Shown in pieces: positions 7,042-14,593 of a DNA stretch of 64,000 nucleotides. The number at the start of each line of letters is the position of its first letter. The stretch's first letter is position 1. Made by a program: the position numbers and the translations under genes. Source of the stretch: an uncultured Bacillota bacterium. Its GTDB lineage: Bacteria > Bacillota_I > Bacilli_A > RFN20 > CAG-288. Location of the stretch: NCBI GenBank assembly GCA_949300365.1, contig CASGEC010000002.1, positions 68,961-132,960 on the forward strand, in the 5' to 3' direction. The notes beneath the pieces are model-generated. The model was not told the origin of the DNA. It was given only the letters and a program-made list of their open reading frames with translations, and made no database searches.

Positions 7042-7110
7042 CCCCGGGTGGGTGCAAATGCAACTCTCTACGCACCGGGGCGGAAACCTCTCGATTTTTA
7101 GCCTAGGACC
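7042..7110 (+). ncRNA. Structured RNA element after basic gene 1
   Basis: CCCCGG (7042-7047) pairs with CCGGGG (7075-7080), with a small inner TGCA-AA-TGCA hairpin near the 5' side and a 10-base 3' linker. An outer GGT (7039-7041) can pair with ACC (7108-7110). The asymmetric outer-stem, inner-hairpin plan is the same as in the elements at 9667, 12,597 and 12,711, but the sequence is different. It lies in the leader of the 600-aa gene. Confidence 0.35.
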
Positions 7111-7202
7111 ATCATAGCTGGGAGGGAGAGGCATGTCAAACGCCTTCGAATCCGTGTAGGTACGGTAAGGGACGGAAAACGAACATAGGAGGAAATTATC
7201 GA

Positions 7203-9005
7203 ATGTTCAAGAAGATTAGGACGACGGCGCTGACGGCGCTGGCGCTGCTCTCCATGGGAGGCATGGCGCGGACGGGAGGCGCCCAGGAAGGGAAGCCGAC
7301 GGCGCAGAGGACGATGAGGGCGCAGGTCACGTTCCCCGACAGGACGGATGACTCCGAGGTCAAGTCGGGGACGAAGGTCCAGGGGCTCTACACGATGGAC
7401 ATGTCCGGAGGGCCGTCCAGCGTCTCCTACCGATTCAACGCCGACCGCATCGAGACGGCATACGGGTCCGGGTACGACGGTTCCTACGACTATATGGAGG
7501 CCGTTTTTGAGGGAACTGGTCTCGACAGCCTCTGGGACAGGGTTGCCGAGGTTTTCCTCGAGGGCAATCTCGCCGACATCCCCTATGACATCGCCAAGGG
7601 TTCTGGCAAGGTCACGCTCACCTTTCAGGCGGACCGTTTCCCAGACGACGACTCCTTCGCCGGGCTCTTCGCGGAGAGCGTCCCGATGGCCAGCGCCTCC
7701 GACCTCTCCGGGCTCGTCTCGCAGGACGGCACCGGCGGCCTCTCGCTGACGATCAACTCCTACAACCTGCCGACGCTGGTCGAGGACGGGGAGACGGCGG
7801 AGGTCTATGTCAACGTCGACGACCCGCTGACGATCGACCAGATCCTGGCGAACGTCTCGGCGGAGGACCTTCTGGGCGAGTCCGTCGAGGTGCAGTGCAC
7901 CGCGGAGGAGAAGGCAAAGTACAAGAAGGAGACCATCGGCACCTACAAGGTCACGGTCACCGCGACGGACAAGTACGGGCAGACGGCGACATGCTACCTG
8001 AACATCCACGTGGTCGACAATGTCGGGCCGACAATCGAGCTTGTCGGGGACCTTACCTTCGACACGGGCGATACTCTCGCGATCGAAAGCATGGCGGAAT
8101 ACTTCTCCATAACGGACAACGGCACCGAACACGGAGGGACGATAGGCACGCCGTCCTACCAGATCAACGGGCTCCCGTTCACCGAGGACAGGACGTGGGG
8201 GCCCTCCGACGTCGGCACACACACCCTCAAGGTCACCGTCGCCGACTCCAGCGGCAATTCCTCCGAGAGGAGCTTCCAGATCAGCGTCGTCGACACCCAG
8301 GCTCCTGTCATCTCAATGAAGGACGGCGGGGACGGCAATGTCATGGTCGGCCTCTCCAGGGTCCTGTCGCTGTCCGAGGACGACTTCCTCGCCCTCTTCC
8401 AGGCGACGGATAATGTCACCCCGGCAGACGAGATCGTCCTGGACATCGAGGGAGACTTCATCCCGTCAAAGGTCGGACTCTACGACGTCAAGGTCATCGC
8501 GACGGACAAGGCCAGCAACAAGGGAACCTATACCTGTCATGTCACCGTCAGCGCCGACCTTCCGCCGGTGTTCATCCTGAGCGATGCCCTGGTCGCCGCC
8601 ACTGCCGACAGTCCCCTATCCTCCGCGCAGCTCCAGCAGATTGTCGTCAATGGCCTCTATTCCGGCAGGAGCGTGACGGACTGCCTGATCGACGACGCCG
8701 AGTATCAGAGGAACGCCACCGTCGAGGGGAGCTACCCCGTGGCCTACAGCGTCAGGATCGACAACGGGGACGGCTCGGTCACGACGGAGACGGGGAAGAT
8801 GACCGTCCGCGTCGTCGGCGAGTCCGGGGAGGAGGAGAAGCCCAGCAACTGGGAGCTCTTCTGCCGATGGTGGACGGACGGATGGCAGTGCCTCTGCAAC
8901 TGGTTCCGCGGGGTCTTCACGAAGTTCAAGTTCGATTGTTGGATCACCAACGACGAATGGAACGAGCGGTTCCCCGACAGCCCGATAGGCGACGAGGCGG
9001 AGTAG
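7203..9005 (+). CDS. Secreted multi-domain Ig-like protein, 600 aa
   Basis: A signal peptide (residues about 1 to 27) is followed by a unique domain, then about three bacterial Ig-like/DUF5011-type beta-sandwich repeats (approximately residues 200-265, 275-360 and 365-450), each with the D-x-x-G-P-x-I and YxVxVxATDxxGN-type strands. A final domain leads to a Trp/Cys-rich tail, NWELFCRWWTDGWQCLCNW. There is no C-terminal anchor. The ribosome signal is AGGAGG. It could be a virion tip or host-adhesion protein; another possibility is a secreted accessory factor. Codon use and neighbours place it inside the element. Confidence 0.6.
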   Translation: MFKKIRTTALTALALLSMGGMARTGGAQEGKPTAQRTMRAQVTFPDRTDDSEVKSGTKVQGLYTMDMSGGPSSVSYRFNADRIETAYGSGYDGSYDYMEAVFEGTGLDSLWDRVAEVFLEGNLADIPYDIAKGSGKVTLTFQADRFPDDDSFAGLFAESVPMASASDLSGLVSQDGTGGLSLTINSYNLPTLVEDGETAEVYVNVDDPLTIDQILANVSAEDLLGESVEVQCTAEEKAKYKKETIGTYKVTVTATDKYGQTATCYLNIHVVDNVGPTIELVGDLTFDTGDTLAIESMAEYFSITDNGTEHGGTIGTPSYQINGLPFTEDRTWGPSDVGTHTLKVTVADSSGNSSERSFQISVVDTQAPVISMKDGGDGNVMVGLSRVLSLSEDDFLALFQATDNVTPADEIVLDIEGDFIPSKVGLYDVKVIATDKASNKGTYTCHVTVSADLPPVFILSDALVAATADSPLSSAQLQQIVVNGLYSGRSVTDCLIDDAEYQRNATVEGSYPVAYSVRIDNGDGSVTTETGKMTVRVVGESGEEEKPSNWELFCRWWTDGWQCLCNWFRGVFTKFKFDCWITNDEWNERFPDSPIGDEAE

Positions 9006-9052
9006 CCGTGCAAGTCAAGACAATCAGTACCATTTTCAACTTTCTGTGGGAC

Positions 9053-9070
9053 GGCGGGAGAAATCCCGCC
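9053..9070. other. Strong stem-loop with GAAA loop
   Basis: GGCGGGA (9053-9059), loop GAAA, TCCCGCC (9064-9070): seven GC-rich pairs just after the 600-aa gene and before the next gene's ribosome site. The T run expected of a terminator is weak, so it may stop, stabilise or process the message. Confidence 0.45.
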
Positions 9071-9108
9071 TCCCGTTTATCCGAAAAAGATGGGGAAAGG
9101 AGACGGAC

Positions 9109-9675
9109 ATGTGGCCGATCGCGATCGTCGTCGTCCTGGCTCTCCTGGTCCTCGTCCTTGCCGTCGGCATCTGCCACCTGGTGAGGAGGGCCGGACGCTA
9201 CCGGCAGAACAACAAGCCGGAGCCCTCCAGGAAGCACGACTACATCGTCCGGAAGAGGGTGGCGAGCCATGGTGGGGTCCATCCCCACATCGTCTACGAC
9301 AGATACACCGACGGGAAGGGGAAGAGGAGGTTCAAGGCCGTCGCCGTCTCACATGAGTGGAAGTCAAGAAACAAGCGCAACCCTCTCGAATTGAAAAGAG
9401 GACTCGATCCCCTGCACAGAAGGAAAAAGGCCTTCGTCATCCACGAGATCGTGGACGACGAGGCCAAAAGGTTCAGGAAAAGCAACAAGTACATGAACTA
9501 TTCCGTGCATCCAAGGGACAGGGGGCGGCTGGAGGAGACGCTAGAAAGATGGGAGAGGGAGCCGAAGGGCTACAGGGAGGACTTCCCGAGGGACAAAAGG
9601 ACGCGAAGGATCCTTCGATCCCAGAGGAGGAGGGCCAAGGCAAAGGCAGGGAGAGGCACGAAAAAAGGGGCCTAA
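9109..9675 (+). CDS. Membrane-anchored basic protein, 188 aa (family member 2)
   Basis: Starts at the ATG at 9109 with a GAAAGGAG signal upstream. Residues about 3 to 25 form one transmembrane segment (AIVVVLALLVLVLAVGI); the rest is highly basic, including FKAVAVSHEW, KRNPLELKRGLDP and a lysine/arginine-rich C-terminus. The topology (short N-terminus, one helix, basic body inside) recurs in the interrupted gene at 12,171. Its stop codon TAA lies inside the structured RNA element that follows. Function unknown; DNA or RNA contact under the membrane is plausible for an extruded-phage system. Confidence 0.5.
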   Translation: MWPIAIVVVLALLVLVLAVGICHLVRRAGRYRQNNKPEPSRKHDYIVRKRVASHGGVHPHIVYDRYTDGKGKRRFKAVAVSHEWKSRNKRNPLELKRGLDPLHRRKKAFVIHEIVDDEAKRFRKSNKYMNYSVHPRDRGRLEETLERWEREPKGYREDFPRDKRTRRILRSQRRRAKAKAGRGTKKGA

Positions 9676-9726
9676 TGTGCTGCCACACAGCTTAATCAAA
9701 TAGGCCCCTTGTGCCCATAGTCTAGC
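9667..9726 (+). ncRNA. Structured RNA element, copy 1
   Basis: GGGGCCTA (9667-9674) pairs with TAGGCCCC (9701-9708); an inner GCTG/CAGC hairpin (9679-9691) lies on the 5' side; a TTAATCAAA linker follows; a TCTAGC tail lies at 9721-9726. A copy with identical spacing and 51 of 60 identical bases lies at 12,711. All differences fall in the hairpin loop, linker and tail spacer, while both stems are kept. It contains the stop codon of the upstream gene and forms the leader of the lipoprotein gene. Confidence 0.55.
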
Positions 9727-9764
9727 AGGGAAGGAAGGACAATTCAAGGGAGGAGGTGACGGAC

Positions 9765-10322
9765 ATGAGAAAGGGGATGATGGCCTTGGCGCTATGCGCC
9801 CTGTGCCTGCCGATGCTGGCGGGGTGCGACGGCCTGGATGGGCTGGTGACGAGGGAGATCGACACCTCCGTCCTGTACGTCGGGGGCTACCCGACGACGC
9901 AGGACGTCATGGACGGGACGGTCTACAGCCATTTCCTGTACGTGGACTTCCTCTCCAGGGGACAGGAGCACGTCGAGGGCGCCTACGACGTCGAGGTGAA
10001 TCTCGACTCCGGCATCCTGGACACGTCCTTTTCCGACGACAGGGACGACCTGGGCAACCTCCCGGGGTTCTATGACATCGGCCCCGACATCGTGAGGGGG
10101 ACGGCCTACGCCGACTGCGGGGAGTTCTTCGAGGACGGAGGGAGGGTGGCCATCTTCACGTCGGTCGGCCACTACGACGGGGACAGGGTCTGCGCCAGCC
10201 TCCCTGCCGAGATCTCGCGGTCCGGGTGCGTCGTGGCGGTCTCGACCATCCGGCGCGAGGGGGAGTCCCTCCGGCTGACGTTCGGCAACGTCTACAGGGA
10301 CACCCTGGGAGGCCTCCTGTGA
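9765..10322 (+). CDS. Lipoprotein, 185 aa
   Basis: The start is the ATG at 9765 with GGGAGGAGG upstream; a GTG nine bases earlier lies in that signal. The signal peptide ends in the lipobox PMLAGC, so the mature protein should be lipid-anchored on the outer face of the membrane. The remainder is a beta-rich domain with many Asp/Gly residues and no recognised family. Its last bases overlap the GTG start of the 615-aa gene, so the two surface proteins are probably made together. Confidence 0.6.
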   Translation: MRKGMMALALCALCLPMLAGCDGLDGLVTREIDTSVLYVGGYPTTQDVMDGTVYSHFLYVDFLSRGQEHVEGAYDVEVNLDSGILDTSFSDDRDDLGNLPGFYDIGPDIVRGTAYADCGEFFEDGGRVAIFTSVGHYDGDRVCASLPAEISRSGCVVAVSTIRREGESLRLTFGNVYRDTLGGLL

Positions 10323-12166
10323 TCGCGCCGAGGATACTGCTCTCCGTCCTGGCGGGTCTCGGCATCGGGGCGCCTATCGCCAAGGTCGGGGACGGCTCCT
10401 ACGAGTCCCCCTACGACCCGATGAGGACCAACGCCTTCTACGACCTCGCCGTCCTCTACGGGGACGCCAACGGAGATGGGCACGTCGACGAGGACGAGTA
10501 CCTGTCCTTCGACATCGACTCCATCTCCCCGTCGAACAAGGTCGGCGAGGAGCAGGATTTCCGCTACCTCGCCACGCTCCCGTACGACGTGGGCGAGATA
10601 TACGTCTACGTCTTCTCGGCCGACAGGATGGACGACTGCGCCCTCAAGGAGGACTCCTCCGTCACCGACTACGACTCCTGCACGTGGAGCTACACGCTCG
10701 CCTACCGGAACTCCGCCGAGGAGAACGCCGATGGGACCGGGTACGAGGACGACTCCGTCCGCCAGTCCTCCCTCGACATGGTCAACTTCTACCACGGCGT
10801 CAAGGGCTGGTACTACAAGTTCCGCGTCGAAGGCTACTCGCCCAGGAGGTCGTCCGATGGCACCTACCGCATCAAGCCCGTCGCCCTCCAGGCGAGGGAC
10901 GGCGACTACGTCCAGAGGGAGGAGTGGGACTTCGGGGATGGCAACGAGTGGGAGATCCACTACGACGACGACGTCGCCTCCGAGAACGCCCCCTTCCTCT
11001 TCTTCCAGGAGGACACCTACGAGATGAGGGCCGAGATGGACGTCTGGATCGCCCCGACCGGGAGCAAGGTCTTCAACGACAAGACCTACTGGTTCTGGCC
11101 GTGGAAGAACACCGAGGCGGAGGACGTCTCCTCGGCCAAGGAAATCTTCTACGTCTTCTTCGACTTCGTGGACGGGGACTTCACGCCGGACGAGATCAAG
11201 CGGGTCAGCTGGACGTGCAACGTGGCCACCTACGGGGCGACGGACTACGCCTACTCCAGTGGCGGCCCCGGCTACCAGAACACGGCGAGCCGATCCATTT
11301 ACGACGGCACCGTCCGGGACTTCCCGGAGTACACGATCGGCTTCAACGGGAACGACGGATTCAAGTCCTACACTTCCTCCATCCGGGAGACCGGCGAGAG
11401 GAGGCGGCTCTCCGGCACGACGGAGGGCGGGGACATCGAGAGCGTCTACGAGAGGTTCGACTCCTCGATACTCTGGAAGCACGAGACGATCAAGAAGACA
11501 TACCTCTGGCCGTCCATCGTCGACGTCTCGGAGGTCCCGAAGGACTTCGACGCCGAGGACGAGGTCCAGAAGCCGTTCGTCGAGTTCATGTCCGAGGCGG
11601 ACCACGCCGAGTTCGACTGGGCCTACGCCATCGCCGACGACAGCCTCGTCCGCACCCGGGAGTGGAGGCAGGTCGACGGGACGATGGCCGGTCAGACGTG
11701 GACGGAGCTCGATGAGGTCGTCACCACCATGCACGAGGTCGAGGACGTCGTCACCCTGGGCATGACGGTCGTCGAGGACGGGAAGGAGTTCGACATCCGC
11801 ACCGTCCACGATCCCCTCACCGTCCGCTACGCCTTCATGATCGGCGCGGAGCCCCCGACCCTCATCGACTTCATCATCAACGACATCCAAGTCTTGATCC
11901 AGAACATCGTCGACGGCATCACGGACTTCTTCCGGCAGTTCTGGTGGGTGGCCATTCTCGTCGGCCTCGTGGTCGTCGCCGTCCTTGCCGCCCTCTTCCG
12001 TCCGGTCCTCGACGTCCTCAAGTTCATAGGCAAAGGCATCCTGTTCGTTTTCAAGCTTGCCGTCGACGCCGTCTACCTCGTCCTTGTATGGTGGTGGCTT
12101 GCCTTGATACGGAAGGCACGGGGCGAGGATGCGCCTCCGATATGGATATTCGGGAAGAAGGAGTAG
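10319..12166 (+). CDS. Large surface protein with EF-hand and C-terminal membrane module (pIII-like candidate)
   Basis: The start is taken as the GTG at 10,319, overlapping the previous stop as GTGA and giving an immediate signal peptide (APRILLSVLAGLGIGAP). Residues about 45 to 60 contain DANGDGHVDEDE, a good EF-hand/dockerin-type calcium loop. A large Asp/Tyr/Trp-rich ectodomain follows, and the last 85 residues hold two membrane helices and the motif VWWWLALIRKARGEDAPPIW. An adsorption protein anchored by its C-terminus is the role of filamentous-phage pIII; this is an analogy from layout, not sequence homology. The module recurs alone in the 81-aa protein at 12,812. Confidence 0.55.
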   Translation: MIAPRILLSVLAGLGIGAPIAKVGDGSYESPYDPMRTNAFYDLAVLYGDANGDGHVDEDEYLSFDIDSISPSNKVGEEQDFRYLATLPYDVGEIYVYVFSADRMDDCALKEDSSVTDYDSCTWSYTLAYRNSAEENADGTGYEDDSVRQSSLDMVNFYHGVKGWYYKFRVEGYSPRRSSDGTYRIKPVALQARDGDYVQREEWDFGDGNEWEIHYDDDVASENAPFLFFQEDTYEMRAEMDVWIAPTGSKVFNDKTYWFWPWKNTEAEDVSSAKEIFYVFFDFVDGDFTPDEIKRVSWTCNVATYGATDYAYSSGGPGYQNTASRSIYDGTVRDFPEYTIGFNGNDGFKSYTSSIRETGERRRLSGTTEGGDIESVYERFDSSILWKHETIKKTYLWPSIVDVSEVPKDFDAEDEVQKPFVEFMSEADHAEFDWAYAIADDSLVRTREWRQVDGTMAGQTWTELDEVVTTMHEVEDVVTLGMTVVEDGKEFDIRTVHDPLTVRYAFMIGAEPPTLIDFIINDIQVLIQNIVDGITDFFRQFWWVAILVGLVVVAVLAALFRPVLDVLKFIGKGILFVFKLAVDAVYLVLVWWWLALIRKARGEDAPPIWIFGKKE

Positions 12167-12170
12167 GAGG

Positions 12171-12593
12171 ATGGCTGTTTGGCTCTGGACGACTTTTGCG
12201 TCAATCTTCGTTTTGCTTTTGGCTTTTCTAATATTTTTGATTCGAAAACGAAGAGAAGAAAGGGATAAAAAATGATGGAAGGCCAGGTTCAAAAAATATC
12301 GGATTTCCTACAATATAAAGTCAAAGCATCCGTCTGTAATGATGGAAAAGCTGAAAAATAGGCGGATAGCTTCGATAAAGCTTACTTCCTCTCCGACTGC
12401 CAAAACAAGAATGGTTCACGAACTGGCGAAAAACCCTGAAAAAGGGAATCGTGGAAAATCCTATTATTACGAAAAAATAACAAGGGAAAAGGATGGCACA
12501 TATCGTATGTTCAAGCGATACAAGAAATGGAGGCTATGCCGAAGGGACAGGAGAACATTGAATGCCCATTACAAGAGAAAAACCGGGAAATAA
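12171..12593 (+). pseudogene. Membrane-anchored basic protein split by an in-frame TGA (family member 3)
   Basis: An ATG at 12,171 with TAGGAGG upstream starts a 34-residue peptide: one membrane helix (SIFVLLLAFLIFLI) and a basic end RKRREERDKK, then TGA at 12,273. The same frame stays open without a break from 12,276 to the TAA at 12,591, giving a lysine/arginine-rich protein (... SIKLTSSPTAKTRMVHELAK ... HYKRKTGK). Read through, it is about 140 residues with the same helix-plus-basic-body plan as the 188-aa protein at 9109. An internal restart at 12,339 is possible. The alternative is a genuine 34-aa membrane peptide followed by a second gene. Confidence 0.5.
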
Positions 12594-12596
12594 AAA

Positions 12597-12654
12597 GAGA
12601 ACCCCGACCTATGGTTATGGTCCGTTAGCTGGGTTCTCCTTGGCATCATTCTAG
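12597..12654 (+). ncRNA. Structured RNA element, divergent copy 3
   Basis: GAGAACCC (12,597-12,604) pairs with GGGTTCTC (12,631-12,638). A GACC/GGTC inner hairpin (12,606-12,622) lies on the 5' side, a short linker with GTTAGCT follows, CTTG comes right after the stem, and TCTAG lies at 12,650. The plan and the spacing of the TCTAG tail match copies 1 and 2, although the stem sequences are unrelated, so pairing rather than sequence is conserved. It begins four bases after the stop of the basic gene. Confidence 0.5.
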
Positions 12655-12710
12655 TGCGATAGGGAAGAAGTTTCAAGAAGGGAGTGAAGCGAAGAAGCGA
12701 ATACGAAAAG

Positions 12711-12770
12711 GGGGCCTAATGTGCTGAAATACAGCTTAACCAAGTAGGCCCCTTGTATTGATAGTCTAGC
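12711..12770 (+). ncRNA. Structured RNA element, copy 2
   Basis: GGGGCCTA (12,711-12,718) pairs with TAGGCCCC (12,745-12,752). The inner hairpin is GCTG (12,723) with CAGC (12,732), the linker TTAACCAAG, and the tail TCTAGC at 12,765-12,770. All offsets are identical to copy 1 at 9667. It lies in the leader of the 81-aa membrane protein, just as copy 1 precedes the lipoprotein. Confidence 0.55.
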
Positions 12771-12811
12771 GGTCCATCGCAAAAGAATCAAGAAAGGAGG
12801 TTCATCAAGGT

Positions 12812-13057
12812 ATGAACGGATTCGCAATCGCAGTCGTCGTGCTGGCAGTCGTCGGGGTCGTGCTCGGGGTGCTCTCCATCTGGTTCCCGACGCTGAGGAA
12901 GGCCCTTTCCTGGGTCTTCGCCATCCTGCTAGAGATTCCCTACTTCGTCCTCTTCTGGTGGTGGTACGCCACCCTGGCGAAGGCGAGGGGAGCCGCCGTC
13001 CCTCCCGTCTGGCCGTGGACGGTCGGGACGCAGGGAAGGTCGAAGGCGAAGAGATGA
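12812..13057 (+). CDS. 81-aa two-helix membrane protein, stand-alone copy of the 615-aa C-terminal module
   Basis: Two hydrophobic helices (residues about 4-26 and 33-54) are followed by LFWWWYATLAKARGAAVPPV and a basic tail. The WWW-x-A-x(3)-KARG-x(3)-PP-x-W pattern and the two-helix layout match the end of the 615-aa protein upstream. In a filamentous-phage reading it could be a minor coat or pVI-like partner of that protein. A ribosome site AAAGGAGG lies upstream, and its stop overlaps the next start (ATGA). Confidence 0.6.
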   Translation: MNGFAIAVVVLAVVGVVLGVLSIWFPTLRKALSWVFAILLEIPYFVLFWWWYATLAKARGAAVPPVWPWTVGTQGRSKAKR

Positions 13058-13746
13058 AGGAAGGCTACGCGCGAAGGAGGGACTCGTTCCGCTCCTTCTA
13101 CTTCGAGGGGCAGGAACTCGTCGGCGAGATGGGTCTCCCGAGGCTCGACAGGGTGGAAAGGCAGGAGGTCGACGCCATCGTCCCCTTCAACGTCATGATG
13201 TCCTCGACGCGGAAGGACCGGTGGATGCACTTCTTCATCGACGACTACCAGTTCGAGCGCGTCTGGCGCTGCCCGACCGACTACCTCGCCCTCTTCCGGA
13301 AGGCGAGGGGGATCGTCACGCCGGACTTCTCGATGTACCGGGACATGCCGAGGGCGGTACAGGCCTACAACTGCTACCGGAACAGGGCCGTGGCGCGCTA
13401 TCTCCAGAGGCTCGGGCTGAGGATCGTCCCGTCCGTCTCCTGGAGCGACAGGGACAGCTTCCGGTGGTGCTTCGACGGCATCGCCAGGAACTCCGCCGTC
13501 GCCATATCGACAAACGGCGTCTTCCAGGACTGGGAGACGATGACGGCGTTCCTGGACGGGTTCTACGAGATGATGGCGAGGATCGACCCCTGCCAGGTCC
13601 TGTGCGTAGGCCGCCTTCCCGACCAGCTCTCCAGGAACCCGGTCGTGGAGCGGTTCCCAAGCCACGGGCAGGTCATCAAGGGGAGACGGACATTGCCCAC
13701 GGCGAAGACGCCTAGGGACGGGCTGGGGTTGGACGGGGTGGCATAG
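13054..13746 (+). CDS. DUF4417 family protein
   Basis: 230 residues from the ATG at 13,054, coupled to the 81-aa gene. GIVTPDFSMYRDMPRAVQAY, YNCYRNRAVARYLQRLGL, IVPSVSWSDRDSF and AVAISTNGVF are the hallmark segments of DUF4417, a family found mainly on phages, plasmids and integrative elements. Its biochemical role is unknown. Its presence supports the mobile nature of this block but does not tell the type of element. Confidence 0.75.
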   Translation: MKEGYARRRDSFRSFYFEGQELVGEMGLPRLDRVERQEVDAIVPFNVMMSSTRKDRWMHFFIDDYQFERVWRCPTDYLALFRKARGIVTPDFSMYRDMPRAVQAYNCYRNRAVARYLQRLGLRIVPSVSWSDRDSFRWCFDGIARNSAVAISTNGVFQDWETMTAFLDGFYEMMARIDPCQVLCVGRLPDQLSRNPVVERFPSHGQVIKGRRTLPTAKTPRDGLGLDGVA

Positions 13747-13780
13747 GAGGAAGGGACGACACACCCAAGGAGGAAAAGAC

Positions 13781-14593
13781 ATGGGAGGAAGAGGAGCGAC
13801 GATGGCCGGGAAGCACATCAAGGAGAAGGACATGATCCGGCCGGACGGAGGGAAGCCGACGGGAGCCGACATCGCCGTCAACTGGGACGACCCGGAGACG
13901 GTCTACGGGACGGAGATAACGACGACCCTCAAGGAGGAGGACGGCATCTCAACGAGGGCGTCGACCGACTTCGAGGACGAGAGCCGCCTTGCGAGGCAGC
14001 AGAGGCAGATCCACAGGCTCGCCTCGGAATACGGCGGGATCTACGGGGCCGTCACGAAGGAGAACGAGATACAGTTCGGGACGGAGGACATCCGGAGCGT
14101 CAACGGCAGGAGGAAGTCGGAGGTCCTCGGCTATTGCGCCAGCACGTTCGACGGGGACGGGAAGCTCGCCATGAAGGTCGTCCTCAACCGGCAGCAGCTG
14201 GACAAGACGGCGGAGAGGCAGACCGTCGCCATCCAGTCCGGGATCCGGGAGCGGCAGTTCGTCCCCGTGGACCTCGACAAGTCCCGGGAGTACGTCGTCA
14301 CCCACGAGATGGGGCATGCCCTGGAGGGAAGCCTCATCGCGAAGATGGCCGAGGAGAGGAAGATCGACGTCGGCCCCAACTGGAACAGGCTCCAGAAGGA
14401 GGTCTATAATGATGTCTACAGGATCGCCTCGAAGCGGATGGATCTTGGGAAGGAGGACGTGTTCCTGTCCTCCTACGCCAGGACGAACTACGCCGAGTGG
14501 TTCGCCGAGACGTTCACGAACCTCAAGCTGTCGAGCGACCCGAAGCCGATCGCCAAGGCGCTCGGCGAGTACCTGGAGGAGAAAGGGAAATGA
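13781..14593 (+). CDS. Zinc metallopeptidase-like protein, 270 aa
   Basis: HEMGH at residues 175-179 is a zinc-binding HExxH motif within VVTHEMGHALEG. About 60 residues later comes YAEWFAETF (E239, E243), a plausible third zinc ligand as in gluzincin-like enzymes and in the peptidase domain of some phage minor-head proteins. The N-terminal 60 residues look disordered, and there is no signal peptide, so it acts in the cytoplasm or is delivered with the particle. The ribosome site is AAGGAGG. The next gene overlaps its stop (ATGA). Confidence 0.6.
   Translation: MGGRGATMAGKHIKEKDMIRPDGGKPTGADIAVNWDDPETVYGTEITTTLKEEDGISTRASTDFEDESRLARQQRQIHRLASEYGGIYGAVTKENEIQFGTEDIRSVNGRRKSEVLGYCASTFDGDGKLAMKVVLNRQQLDKTAERQTVAIQSGIRERQFVPVDLDKSREYVVTHEMGHALEGSLIAKMAEERKIDVGPNWNRLQKEVYNDVYRIASKRMDLGKEDVFLSSYARTNYAEWFAETFTNLKLSSDPKPIAKALGEYLEEKGK

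Noticed and set aside
12273..12275. Use of TGA as tryptophan codon (genetic code 4), suggested by the in-frame TGA
   Set aside because: TGA ends many overlapping genes here, in both host and element (ATGA junctions), and tryptophan is written TGG throughout; reassignment would fuse genes wrongly.
10292..12292. 666-aa minus-strand frame opposite the 615-aa gene
   Set aside because: Val/Asp/Glu-rich composition typical of an antisense frame; the plus strand has signal peptide, EF-hand loop and membrane helices.
9667..12770. PreQ1 or c-di-GMP riboswitch for the repeated RNA elements
   Set aside because: The conserved cores of those riboswitches are not present; only a CTAG-like tail is superficially similar to preQ1-I.
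9667..12770. Hammerhead or HDV-like ribozyme
   Set aside because: The CTGATGA/GAAA core of hammerheads and the nested double pseudoknot of HDV-like ribozymes cannot be found in the copies.
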